From Saprolegnia diclina VS20 (taxonomy: Eukaryota > Oomycota > Saprolegniomycetes > Saprolegniales > Saprolegniaceae): a stretch of DNA of 64,000 nucleotides. Shown one piece after another: positions 1 to 10,333 of this stretch. Each line of letters starts with the position of its first letter. Position 1 is the stretch's first letter. The notes under the pieces are model-generated. The model was not told where the DNA came from and did no database searches. It saw only the letters and a program-made list of their open reading frames with translations. Position numbers and translations under genes: made by a program. Location: NCBI RefSeq assembly GCF_000281045.1, contig NW_008246092.1, positions 353,478 to 417,477 on the forward strand, given 5' to 3'.

Positions 1-1271
1 GTGGAAGAAGAGCTCGGGCGACGCGCGCTTGCACGAAATGCCGACAGACCCGACGCTCGGGAGCGCAATGTCGCGCACGAGGGCGCCCGACTGCGTGTAG
101 ATGCTCACGAGGCTGCTCGCGTCCTTCATGAACTCGCAGATGAGGAGGTCGTCGCGGATCGGCGCCGCGGCTTCCAGCACGATCGCGCCTTCGGGTTCGG
201 GCACGACTTCGTCCCAGACAAGCGGCGACGCCGTGTAGTCGGCGACGCGGATGATGCGGTTGCGCGGCGCGTCGAGGTTGGTGAGGAAGAAAAGCTCGTT
301 GCCGTTGTTGAGGAGGTAGTTGTAGCTAAAGTCCATGTTGTCGACGAGCTTGTGGAACGCAAGCGGCGTCGCGTTGTCCGCGACAAAGTCGCCGAGCGGC
401 GCGACGTAGAGCATGTTGGCGTTCTTGCAGCCGTCCGAGATGGTGACGAGGAGGAGCGCGCCGTCGTCCGAGACGGTCGCGCCCAAGTAGTACTTGGGCT
501 TTTCCGGGTACGAAAAGATGAGCACGTCGTCCGTCTGCGGCGTGTTGAGGCGATGGTACCAGATCTGCTGGTTCTCGTTCAGGTCCGTCTCCGTGCCCGC
601 CGACTTGTCGTCGGCGACGGTCTTGGGCGCCGGGTACCGACCGTAAAAGAAGCCCTGCAGGTCATTTGTGAGATGGGAAGAGGATCGACGGCTGGTACCT
701 TGTCGTCGCTCGTCCACGCAAAGTAGCTAAACTTGACCCACTCGAGAACGTCGTCGAGGTGCTCGATCGTGCCATCCGGGTGGATCGCGATGATTTTGAC
801 CGTCTGCCAGTCCGAGCCGCCCTTGGAGACGCCGTACGCAAAGTAGAGCATGCCCGAGTCGGTCTTGGCCTTGGAGAACGTGCGACCGCTGAGCGCGGCC
901 GTGCCGTCTTCGGCAAGCGTGTTCGGGTCCAGAAGCACGCTCGGGTCGCTCGTGAGCGTGTCCTGCATGTAGAGCACGGCTTGGTTCTGGAGGCCGTCGT
1001 TCTTGTAAAAGAAGTACCGCGACCCGTGCTTGGCCGGCGACGAGTACTTGGCGTAGTTGAAGAGCTCCGTGTTGCGCGCGAGGAACTCGTCGCGGTGGGG
1101 CACGGACGCAAACACCTTTTGGGTGCACGCGTTCTGGGCAGCGACAAACGCCTCCGTCTCGGGGCTGTCCGGGTCCTCGAGCCAGCGGTACGGGTCGGCG
1201 ACCGTGCGGCCGTGCAGCACGTCCGTGTGGTCGGAGCGGAAGACCGTCGGGTACTCGAAGGAAGAAGCCAT
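1..1271 (-). CDS. Prolyl oligopeptidase (S9A), N-terminal part, cut by window edge
   Basis: Cytosolic-type serine peptidase that cleaves short peptides after proline. Exon 1 (1271-699, 191 codons) begins MASSFEYPTVFRSDHTD and carries the family hallmark DPYRWLEDPDSPET near residues 24-37. A 44-nt GT-AG intron (698-655) joins WTSDDK to GFFYGRYP, the typical S9A propeller sequence. Exon 2 (654-1) stays open to the window edge, giving about 409 residues: the N-terminal helix region and most of the beta-propeller. The catalytic Ser-Asp-His part lies outside the window. An in-frame ATG at 1337 would add 22 residues rich in Arg and Leu (MIPRLLVVRRLTRHFPIRR), which looks like a mitochondrial presequence; the start at 1271 is the conventional one. 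Family assignment is secure, the start is not. Confidence 0.9.
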
Positions 1272-1337
1272 GGCTTGGAGGCGGCGAATTGGGAAATGAC
1301 GTGTAAGTCGACGGACGACGAGCAACCTGGGAATCAT

Positions 1338-1770
1338 CTTGGAACGGCAACTTGCACTTTGTAGAAAGGACGCCACAACATTGGAATATCGAAGTTCGAA
1401 GTACATACGGTCCTCTTATTGGCCAATGGCGGCTTGTAAAACCACTTCGTCTCGCCGTTTGGCACGACGCTGGGACCCACGATGACGCTCCTCATGGATA
1501 CCGGTACACTCCATGCGTGTATAGAAGAGTGTAGACAACCGTCGTTGCCCGAGCGCCGAGTCTCCGCAGTCGGTACGCGGCGCAAGGCGTTGTTCTCGAA
1601 GCACACTATGTCAAAGTGCGAAAATGCGTTGAAGGGCCAAGATCTACGCTCGCCACGGCGCGCGCTGCGATTGGCCGAATATCGTGGCATCCGGTCGTGC
1701 GCGCCGTTGATTGGTCCTCGATAAAGTGCTACTTCAAAGAAACGGTCGCGCGCTTATAGCCACAAGCGCG
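1338..1770. promoter_or_regulatory. Divergent promoter region with inverted CCAAT boxes
   Basis: No gene seen. The region separates the divergent peptidase and PTB-like genes. It holds ATTGG/CCAAT pentamers at 1418-1422 and 1423-1427 (a back-to-back pair), 1670-1674 and 1710-1714, the last about 60 bp before the ATG at 1771. The same element recurs upstream of several other genes in the window. NF-Y binding is inferred from the motif alone. Confidence 0.45.
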
Positions 1771-3547
1771 ATGCCAGCCGCCGCCGCCGTACGTTTGCCA
1801 TTGCGTTGACGCGCGCATAAGATCTGAGTCATTAGGAGCCGTCGCGAGTCTTGTTTGTCGACCACCTGGGACCGCAGGTCCGCAGTGCCCACGTCGAGCA
1901 GCTCATCTCCCAGTTTGGTGTCGTCGAGCGCGTGATTCTGCTCAAGAAGAAGTCAGGCCCGCATGCCAAGGCGACGCAGAACGCACTCGTGCAAATGGAG
2001 TCGCTGCAGGATGCGACGGCTGCCTACGACGCCATCGCGGCCCATCCGCTGCGGCTCTATGGCCTCACGATCGCGGTCTCGTACTCCAAGAGCCAAGAAT
2101 TGAACGTCGCGCGCACGCGGAGTCGCAGCCGGTCGTCGTCGTCGGCCGCCAAGCCGGCAGCAGGAAGCGACGCGCCCAGTCCTGCGGCGGAAATAGCCCG
2201 CGACCCGAACGAGGTTGTGAACCGCATTCTGCTCGTGACGGTGCAGCACCCGCTGTACCCGATCACGACCGACTTGATCGGCAAGATCTTCAGCATCTAC
2301 GGCATTGTGGAGAAGATTGTCCTCTTTAGCAAACCCGTGGGTCTTCAGGTGGGTGCGCGTATTACCTCCAAGAAGGATCTACAACCTGTGGGTAGTGCCT
2401 CGTGCAATTCGCATTGGCCAAGGACGCCGAAAGCGCCAAGGACACGCTGGACGGCGAAGCCATTTACCCCGAAAGCTGCTACATGATCATTAGCTACTCC
2501 AACCTCACGGTTGCCTCTATCTCTCAACCGGTGCTCATGGCAACGGCGTAGGACCTGGTCGTCAAAGAAAATAGTCTCAAGACGCGCGACTATACCAATC
2601 TGACGCTGCCGGTGCCCGTGATGGACACGGCGATCAACGCGCCGCACGCCGCCGTGCTGCACTCGTTCCTTCCGTTTACCGCTGCAACAACAGCCGCCAC
2701 AACACCGACGAGTCACGCCAACAAAGCATCGCGGACCCGAAGCACGAGCCACAGTGACCGGTCCAGCGTCAGCGCCGACGTAGCAAATCCCGCAGACGCC
2801 ATCGGGTCGCCCGTCGTGCTCGTGTGCAACCTTAAGCGATCACTGACGTGCGATCACATCTTCAACCTCTTTTCGTGCTACGGCAACATTACGCGGCTCA
2901 AGAAGCTCCACGCCAAGCCGGTATGGTTTCTTAGACCTCTGGCGGACGAAGGCTGATGTCCTTGGGTAGGACCATGCGCTCATTCAGTACGCGACCGAGA
3001 CCGCAGCGGCGCTTGCAATCACGCATCTTCGCGGCGTCGTGCTTGCCGGTCGCGCCATGGATGTTCGCGCGTCCAAGCACCTGTCCATTTCACCGTCGCA
3101 GCCCGACCAAGACGAGTACATACACAGCATATCTGATGGCATATACCAATGGGGTGGAGTAGGAACACGCATGCCAAGGAGTTTAGCAGTACCTACAACC
3201 GCTTCACGGGCAAGTACGCCAACTTTACAAAGCACATTTACAGCCCGACGCGCGTCCTCCACGTCTCCAACTTTGGCGCGTCTTTGGACATGGAGGTACG
3301 CGTTCGCTTCTCCTGCACGCGACGGCTCCCGTTGGCTGTTGATTAGAGCCTGCAAGCGCACTTGCGTACGCTCGGGTCCCTCGAGACGGCCAAGTGCAAG
3401 ACCTTTACGAACGCCAAGGGCCATCCGCAAGTGCTTCTCGAGTTTCCGTCGACCGACCTCGCGATCAACCTGCTTTCATGCGCCCACAACTCGAGCTTTG
3501 ACGGTCGCATGCTCAAGATTGCGTTCTCGCGCAGCACTCTCAATTAG
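1771..3547 (+). CDS. Polypyrimidine tract-binding protein-like, four RRMs
   Basis: Nuclear RNA-binding splicing regulator of the PTB/hnRNP L type, about 497 residues. Exons: 1771-1788, 1836-2348, 2396-2509, 2552-2920, 2970-3115, 3163-3295, 3347-3547. All six introns are GT-AG, 42-51 nt, and phases agree throughout. Exon 1 encodes only MPAAAA. Four RRMs follow: RRM1 from SRVLFVDHLGPQV, then an Arg/Ser-rich linker (RTRSRSRSSSS), RRM2 from NRILLVTVQHPLYPIT with GLQCLVQFA across a splice, RRM3 from PVVLVCNLKRSLTCDHIFNL, and RRM4 from TRVLHVSNFGASLDME. The stretch DLVVKENSLKTRDYTNL after RRM2 is a PTB signature that also confirms the 2510-2551 intron, whose donor is GTTGCC. It may regulate short-intron splicing here, which is inference. 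Confidence 0.88.
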
Positions 3548-3982
3548 CTCACACACGCTTAAGCTCCTCAAACCACCCATCCTACCTTGCCTCCTTTCTC
3601 TTCCTCGTCGTGGCATCGCGTCGCGGAGGCTGCCACGTGGAGTCATGTTGACGAATCGAGGATGTGCCATGGAGCGAGTGGCCACCAAATTGCCGCCGAG
3701 AGGCCACGATATCCGCGCGGACGCCGGCAGAGCGCAGCGAGGACGGCGTCTTGTGGCGACGACGGGCGACGAGCTGCAGTGGGGAGCGGTATCTTGTGCA
3801 GACCAACAACTGATTGGGCAAATCTTTGGGCGGGCCAATCGGCGGTCGCCAGCAACGACCAATCAAACGCGACGCAGCAAGCGGCCCTTGGGTACCGCTC
3901 GATCTGATTGGCGGACGCGGTTCAAGCTGGCGGATCCCTACTGTTTGCGTGGTGCTGCTCACTTTGCCGTTTACAACCAGAG
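3548..3982. promoter_or_regulatory. FPGS promoter with four CCAAT/ATTGG boxes
   Basis: No gene seen; open frames here lack ATG starts or coding character. CCAAT-type pentamers lie at 3813-3817, 3835-3839, 3859-3863 and 3907-3911, that is 72-170 bp upstream of the folylpolyglutamate synthase ATG. TCACTTT at 3959-3965 resembles an oomycete initiator 18 bp before the ATG. Confidence 0.5.
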
Positions 3983-5690
3983 ATGGCCAACGCGTTCGAG
4001 GTCGACGACGTCGAGAGCTTCCGCGCCAGAGGCGTCGACGGCGCCATGGACCTGCTCCTAAGTCTTCCGAGCCGACCGGGCAACGTGCTCCCGCCCACCA
4101 AGCAAGACACGCGCGAGTCGACGATCAAGATCATGCAGCACTACATGCGCCGCCTGCGAATGGACATCACCGACCTCTCGGTGATTCACATTGCGGGCAC
4201 GAAAGGCAAGGGCTCCACGACTGCGTTCACCGAGAGCATCCTGCGGGCGCATGGCGTCCGGACCGGCATGTTTACGTCGCCGCACCTGATCCACGTCTGC
4301 GAGCGCTTCCGCATCAACGGCAAGCCGATCCCGGAGGCGACGTTCTTGACGCACTTTTGGGCCGTCTGGGACGGGCTCTATGCGACCAAGGTACGCCACT
4401 AACCGACGGCGTGCGCTGAGGCAGTGGCATAGGACCAAGCGACGGACGAGCCGCCGATGGCGGGCTTCTTCCGCTTCTTCACGCTGCTGGCGCTGCGCAT
4501 TTTCGCAGCCGAAGCCGTGGACGTGGTCATTCTCGAGGTCGGGCTCGGCGGTCGTCTGGATGCGACCAACGTTGTCCAGCGCCCGGTCGTCTGCGGCGTC
4601 ACGACGCTCGACCTGGACCACACGCGCGTGCTCGGCGAGACGCTCGACTTGATCGCGCGCGAGGTACGCTTTGCGCATCGCTTCGGTCATTCTCTACTCT
4701 ATGGGTGCGTAGAAAGCGGGTATCTTCAAGCGCAATGTACCCGCCTTTACGATCGCGCAGCCCGAGATCGCAGCTTCGATGCTCGAGCGCTGCGCGGTGG
4801 AACACGGGAACCCGCTGTTTGTCGTGCCGGCGCTTCCGTCCTTCAACGTAGACGTCACGTCGCTCGGCCTCCACGGTACACTCGCAGCATCGAAATCATC
4901 TCGTCTTACACGCTGCATGACACCGCAGGTGACTACCAGCACGTGAACGCGGCGCTCGCCATCGTCTTGGCGACCCAGTGGCTGCAGCGCAAGAACCCGC
5001 TGCCGCTGCCGCCGGCGTACCCGACGCTCGCGACACCAACGGTCCTCGCAGGCCTCACATCGGCGTTTTGGCCGGGCCGCGCGCAGACGATTCCGGACCC
5101 GAACTCGACGACGACGTACTATGTGGACGGCGCGCACACGCCGCTGAGCATGCAGTGCTGCGGCGCGTGGTTTACGCAAAACGGCGCCAAGCAGCCCACG
5201 GAAACGCGCATCTTGATCTTCAACTGCCACCACGAGCGCGACATTGTGGCCATTTTGAAGCCGCTCCTGGCGCTCTCGTTCGACCACGTCATCTTTACGC
5301 CGTCGCGGTCGTGTCGCCCAAGCATCGTCAAGGTACGGCGCGACGTACGTTTGGGTCGAGAGTTCATGGATGCAATAGATTCCGAGTGTGCAGGAAGCGC
5401 TGCTCAAGGCCGGCATCGCGATCGACGGCGTCCCTCCCTCGGTGTTTGACATGACCAACTGCCCGCCCAACGGCGACAAGCAGTACTGGCAGTTCATTTG
5501 CTCCAAAGTGTGGACCGCCCTGCACAACGGCCGCGCCGCGTCCAAGACGTCGATTTGCCATTCTGTCGAGGACAGCATCGCATTAATCCGCTCGACCACT
5601 CCCGCGCACGCGCGAGTGCTCGCGACGGGATCGCTCTACATCGTCGGTGACACGCTCAGCGCCCTTGGTTGGACCGAGCAACAACACTAA
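3983..5690 (+). CDS. Folylpolyglutamate synthase
   Basis: ATP-dependent ligase (Mur ligase superfamily) that adds glutamates to folates, retaining them in cytosol and mitochondria. Exons: 3983-4390, 4433-4663, 4713-4875, 4929-5332, 5379-5690; introns of 42-53 nt all start GTAC. Product about 505 residues, normal for the family. Visible motifs: P-loop HIAGTKGKGSTTAF (about residues 70-83), TSPHLIHVCERFRING, VGLGGRLDATNVV, LDHTRVLGETLDLIAREKAGIFK split over the second intron, and DGAHTPLSM near residue 340. The ATG at 3983 is the first in frame. No clear mitochondrial presequence is present in this form. Confidence 0.93.
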
Positions 5691-5802
5691 CTTGCATACC
5701 GCTACGCCAACACGGTTTCCTGTATCGTTTCGCGTTGAAACAGAATTTCATACAGAATCCAAGGATTGTTTCACCGTTCGAGAAACAGTGGCAAACAGTG
5801 GC

Positions 5803-7803
5803 ATGATGGCAAGCCGCGTGCTCACCGACCCGTCGCTACTCCGGCTCCTCCTCGCGTATCAAGAGGGGCTCTATGAGGATGTACGGGATCGACTGGCCGA
5901 CGCCATGTACCACGTGCGCCTTGACGACGACGGGCGCTACTACCACCTGTCCAATGTTGTCGAGCCCGTCTCGACCACACGAACGCTCTTCTTGTCGCTG
6001 CCAGCGTACGACTTTCGCCTCCCATTGCATTGGACCATCGTCGAAAGTCGACTGCGCCTCCTTACGCGCATTGCCGCGTGTCGACCGCAGCTGTTCACGC
6101 GCGATGCACTGTACTGCGCTGTGGCCAGCGGCGACATGGCCATCGTCGCCTACTTGTGCTCGTTGGATCTCGCGCCAGGACGTCTCACGGAGCCGCTCCT
6201 CGATCTGGCTGTGTCCCACGGCAGCATTGCGCTGCTGGATCAGCTGGTCGATGCTGGCTTCAGCCGCGCGAGTCCGCGCGCAGCTGCGCTCGCCGCCGAG
6301 CTCGGCCACAAGGACGTGCTCGAGTACCTCGCGTCTCGATCATGCGATGTCACCCAAGCGGTGGCTACTGCTGCTGCGCGCGGCTTTTTCGATATCCTCG
6401 TCTCGTTGCACGCTTGTGGCATCCGTGGTACGTCGCCGGCCGTCGTCGATGGCGCCGCCATGCACGGCCACGCCAACGTCGTGGCGTATCTGCTTCAGAA
6501 CGGCGGATACACGAATTCGGCGACGGCATGGACGCTGGCCGCCAACGACGGCCACTTGCGCGTACTTCAGCAGTTGCATCACCATGACGCGCCCCACTGC
6601 TCGAGTAACGCGATGGACTATGCAGCAACCGAAGGCCACTTGGAGGTGGTCATGTTCCTGCATTCGCACCGCGACGAAGGCGCAACAACGGACGCGATCG
6701 ACGGTGCGAGCGCCAACGGACACCTCGCCGTGGTGCAGTACCTCTGCGCCAACCGCACGGAAGGCTGGACCCACCGCGCGCTGGACGACGCCGCCGGTGG
6801 TGGCCACCTCGAGGTCGTGGGCTTTCTCCTGCAGTGGGAACCTCCGGCCGTTAGTCAGCGCGCCGTGACGCAGGCGGCTGCCAACGGCCATGCAATCGTG
6901 CTGCGGCACCTTCTTGCTGCACCGCTGCAAGGTGTCTCTGCAACAGTGGCGGCTGCCTGTGCTGCGGCCGAGCATGGTCACCTCGACGCGCTTCAAGTAC
7001 TCTACGCATATCGGCAGTCTGGCTGGAATTCCAGCGTGTGGTTTGCGGCCTTTGCCCATCACGACGTGCTGGCCTTCTTGTTGACGCACGCACCCGAGTG
7101 CGTCGACGCCGACGCGTCACTGGTGCCAAAAACGCTCTCAATGCCGGTTGCGCGGTTGCTGCAGAGTGCTTTCGGGCACCAGCTCCAACTCAACTTGCGT
7201 CAGGACTACGTGGGCGTGCTGGCTATCTTCCCGAGCTATCCATGGTGCGAGACGACGATGCGCGAGGCGATTCGCAGTAGCAATGTTGCCATGGTGCGCT
7301 ACCTGCACGAGCACTACCACGACGACGTGTGCGACAGCGATCGTCTGGCAACAGCAGCGTCCGTTCCCGGCAACACGGATGTATTCTTGTACCTCCTCCA
7401 GCACTGCGTACGTGCGACGACCTCGGAGGCCGTGTGGATCGAGGCAGCGCGTTATAGCAACCTCGCCATCCTCGAAGCGTTGCATGCAAACCAGTGCGTT
7501 GGCGCCACACCGGCCGTGATGGACGAGGCCGCCCGCGTCGGCGCCGTTGACGTGCTTCGGTTTCTGCACACCCACCGGCGCGAAGGCTGCTCGACGCGCG
7601 CCATGTTTGATGCGATCACGTACGGCCACTGGCGTGTCGTGGCGTTTCTGTGTCGATTTGGCGAGCGCGGCGTGTCGAACGAAGCCAGTTGCCGCAACAT
7701 GGAGATCGCGATCGAAGCGTTCGATCCCGAGTGGACGGAAGCGCGCTTGGACGACGTGCTCCCGCTCTTGCAGAAACGCCTCGCCGCGCTCCGACCATCG
7801 TGA
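5803..7803 (+). CDS. Large ankyrin-repeat protein
   Basis: Uninterrupted 666-residue ORF, one of the expanded oomycete ankyrin families. The N-terminal ~110 residues (MMASRVLTDPSLLRLL onward) carry no repeat and form a family-specific head. The rest is made of about 33-36-residue repeats with the pattern A-x-x-GHL-x-V-V-x-FLH-x-x-R-x-EG-x-T-x-x-A-x-D-x-A, for example GHLEVVMFLHSHRDEGATTD and GHLAVVQYLCANRTEGWT. The pair of ATGs at 5803/5806 is taken as the start because the frame upstream overlaps the end of the folate gene and has no good ATG. No signal peptide, membrane segment or enzymatic domain is visible; probable role is protein binding. A second member lies at 29052-29798. Confidence 0.85.
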   Translation: MMASRVLTDPSLLRLLLAYQEGLYEDVRDRLADAMYHVRLDDDGRYYHLSNVVEPVSTTRTLFLSLPAYDFRLPLHWTIVESRLRLLTRIAACRPQLFTRDALYCAVASGDMAIVAYLCSLDLAPGRLTEPLLDLAVSHGSIALLDQLVDAGFSRASPRAAALAAELGHKDVLEYLASRSCDVTQAVATAAARGFFDILVSLHACGIRGTSPAVVDGAAMHGHANVVAYLLQNGGYTNSATAWTLAANDGHLRVLQQLHHHDAPHCSSNAMDYAATEGHLEVVMFLHSHRDEGATTDAIDGASANGHLAVVQYLCANRTEGWTHRALDDAAGGGHLEVVGFLLQWEPPAVSQRAVTQAAANGHAIVLRHLLAAPLQGVSATVAAACAAAEHGHLDALQVLYAYRQSGWNSSVWFAAFAHHDVLAFLLTHAPECVDADASLVPKTLSMPVARLLQSAFGHQLQLNLRQDYVGVLAIFPSYPWCETTMREAIRSSNVAMVRYLHEHYHDDVCDSDRLATAASVPGNTDVFLYLLQHCVRATTSEAVWIEAARYSNLAILEALHANQCVGATPAVMDEAARVGAVDVLRFLHTHRREGCSTRAMFDAITYGHWRVVAFLCRFGERGVSNEASCRNMEIAIEAFDPEWTEARLDDVLPLLQKRLAALRPS

Positions 7804-8472
7804 TATGCTCAGCTCAAAGCAGACGATGGTCAGAGCGCAAGACAAATCGCCGAGCGCATCGAGTGAAATCATAACTACACACTGTCGAATGCTGTCATTG
7901 ACTAGCGACTAATACCATCTGAAGAATAGTTATACCTCCAAACCTACCCCACCACTCATACCTTGTTCTCTGTAGCTCCCACTTGGGCAATAATAACGCG
8001 TCGGTCCTCCCATCCACTTGAAGCGTCGCGCGGCGGTGCTCCCGGCCTATACGCTACACGTGAGCTACGATGGCGCGCACTGTGCGTAACCCCTCGCATT
8101 CCTACGGGGCGGCGGGAGAGCCGCGACCGCTTGCACAATTATTTGTCAAATATATATTTATGGCCATGTAGACCCCAGCGAAAAGCATCATCGAGGTGCT
8201 ATGGTGACGAAGCCATCGTCGTCGTCGATCGCTGCTTGACAAGCTCCAGGTCGTTCGATCGCTCGATCTTTGATTCGGAGGTCCTCTAAAAACGAATGCT
8301 GATTATAAACTTGTCGTTACTCACCTGGCCAATACAATAGATATATTCAAATGACCATACCAAAACGAAGTATATGTTGCGCAATTTAATCCGATACCGG
8401 TTGCGAGAGAAGCGCCTTTACAAAAACCCGCTCTTTGCAGCGTGTTGGCGGGACGCAATTTGGAGTTTCGCG
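7804..8472. other. Intergenic, no gene seen
   Basis: About 670 bases between the ankyrin gene and the first mucin-like gene. It contains an AT-rich patch around 8138-8165. Open frames here are short with random-looking composition. No CCAAT cluster is seen. Confidence 0.5.
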
Positions 8473-9696
8473 ATGAAGGCGTCGAGCTTACTCTTCGTGG
8501 CTCTGGCCGCGGTGAGTACGAATCACTGTACGTCCTCGAGCTACCCAAGGTGGCTTGGCATAGCTCACGCGCATGCAATAGATGGAGTCGATGCGCAGGC
8601 CATCTGCAAGCAGCGCACGTGCACGACGGACACGGGGCTCTTTTGCGACCGAGCGCTCCAGACGTGCCCCGAATGCATGGGCGCCGACTCGAGCACGGGC
8701 ACGACTGTGTGCAAGCCAACCAACTTTATCGGCACCTGCAACGTCGTCGGCATTGGTGGCTTTCAAAAGTGCGGCAAGTACACGCCACCGAGCTCGGGCT
8801 CTGGCTCCGGCTCGGGCTCTGGGGGCATTACGCCCAAGCCGACGACCGTCAAGCCGACGCTTGCGCCGACGTTGGCGCCTACGACGCTGGCCCCGACGAC
8901 GACAGAGCCTGTAGTGACGACGCTTGCGCCGACGACAACGCCGACGGCCACGACCAAGAAGCCGACCTCGACGACGCCAAAGACAACGCCCGCGACGACG
9001 ACGAGCTCGTCGTCCGGCTCGGGGGCGACGCCGACGCCGACTGCAACGCCGTCGAATGCTAACAACGCGCACCCCAACTCGACGACCGACTCGGGCATTA
9101 ACTGGGCTCTTTATGGTGGGATTGCCGGGGGTGCCGTCGTCTTGATCGCGGTTGTTCTGGTTGTGGTCTTGAAGATGAACAACCGCGACGACGATGACGA
9201 CGATGAGCCGTACAAGCCGACGGCACCGGCGACGAGCCAGAACTACACGAGCACTGCGGCGGCCACGACGTACGAAGGTGGCAGCGCTGCTGTGGTTGCA
9301 GCCAACCTCCGCGCGCAAATCGACGGTCAGAACCAGCCACAAGCGACGTACAACCCGTATGGCAACAACAACAACAACCAGTCGCAGACCTACAACAACT
9401 ACGGCCAGCAACCCCACGACAACTACAGCAACCCGCAGTCGTCGTACGCCCAACCCAACCAATACAACAACACCAACAACCATGGGTATGCGCCTGCCCA
9501 GCAAGACTACACGGCCGTCTCGGTCGCGCCGGCGGCCAAGCCCCGCAGCGACGTCACGCACTCAGACGTCTGGGGCAACGTGCCGTCGAGCTACCAAGAC
9601 GGCACACCGACGGCCAAGAACAAGCTCGCCCACCCGGCGCCGACCCATGCCAGCGACGTGCGCGACAACGAGACGCGCCTCTCGGTTGAGTTTTAA
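8473..9696 (+). CDS. Mucin-like single-pass membrane protein 1 of cluster
   Basis: Predicted surface protein, about 385 residues; no named family recognised. Exons 8473-8515 and 8582-9696. Splicing GTGA to ATGG with a GTAC donor removes 66 nt and yields a clean signal peptide, MKASSLLFVALAAVNGVDAQ. Next come a small Cys-rich head (CKQRT C...C...C...C to about residue 85), an SGSGSG linker, a Thr/Pro-rich stalk of TLAPTTT-like repeats, one membrane helix (GGIAGGAVVLIAVVLVVVL), a poly-Asp juxtamembrane run, and an Asn/Gln/Tyr-rich cytosolic tail ending ETRLSVEF. The intron is a multiple of three, so an unspliced message also stays open and adds 22 residues. First of four same-strand paralogues. 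Confidence 0.75.
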   Translation: MKASSLLFVALAAVSTNHCTSSSYPRWLGIAHAHAIDGVDAQAICKQRTCTTDTGLFCDRALQTCPECMGADSSTGTTVCKPTNFIGTCNVVGIGGFQKCGKYTPPSSGSGSGSGSGGITPKPTTVKPTLAPTLAPTTLAPTTTEPVVTTLAPTTTPTATTKKPTSTTPKTTPATTTSSSSGSGATPTPTATPSNANNAHPNSTTDSGINWALYGGIAGGAVVLIAVVLVVVLKMNNRDDDDDDEPYKPTAPATSQNYTSTAAATTYEGGSAAVVAANLRAQIDGQNQPQATYNPYGNNNNNQSQTYNNYGQQPHDNYSNPQSSYAQPNQYNNTNNHGYAPAQQDYTAVSVAPAAKPRSDVTHSDVWGNVPSSYQDGTPTAKNKLAHPAPTHASDVRDNETRLSVEF

Positions 9697-10333
9697 ACCG
9701 ACGCAAACTGCTTTCCCCTTAACGTTGACGTGGCGTGTGTCTTGTGAATCGATATGAATCGACGCGTTGGTGGGTACATACCACCTTGGTCCAGCTGCGA
9801 CTGCTTCGCCACATCGTAATCTCAGTGCTGTCGCTCCCATCTTCGCGAATCTCTTGCGACTGGCAGTCGATCCTCTTCGTACACCTCGACAGATTGCATG
9901 CATCAATCGTAGCACGCTGCTGCGCACGTGCAAGCAGCCTCGAGGTATGAAGTGGCTCGAGCCATGCCCACCACCAGTGCCAAGTCCGAGTTGCGTGCAG
10001 GGTCCCTGCCGCCCAGGTTAGCCGAAGCGTTAGCCGCGCCAAAGATCCGCTGAAATCGCCGCGGGCCGTGGTATTCCACCCGTTGTCCAAGCTGGGACAA
10101 ACCTCGACGCGCTTTGTTGCAGTACGTTTTGCCCACGCGATGGTTTTTCCCATCGAAGTTCGCACTTGCGCCACGGCGCGGGCGCGTAGTTCGAAGCTGG
10201 GGCACCCAAGGCGCGTAATAAAATATGATCGTGCAACATGCGGTTTGTATACGGATTTGGATTTCCGCATTGTATTGCTGACCTGAAGAAGCATTGCACG
10301 CTCGCCAAGTTTTCAACTTGGTCCTCGAAGCGC
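9697..10333. other. Intergenic, no gene seen
   Basis: About 640 bases between mucin-like genes 1 and 2. No convincing coding frame or repeat. An in-frame ATG at 10238 upstream of gene 2 is judged leader sequence because the next ATG gives a clean signal peptide. Confidence 0.5.

Noticed and set aside
8512-8598. Alternative intron GTGAGT...GCGCAG in mucin-like gene 1
   Set aside because: It also keeps frame, but the GTAC...ATAG choice gives a phase-1 intron matching the three sister genes and a better signal peptide end.
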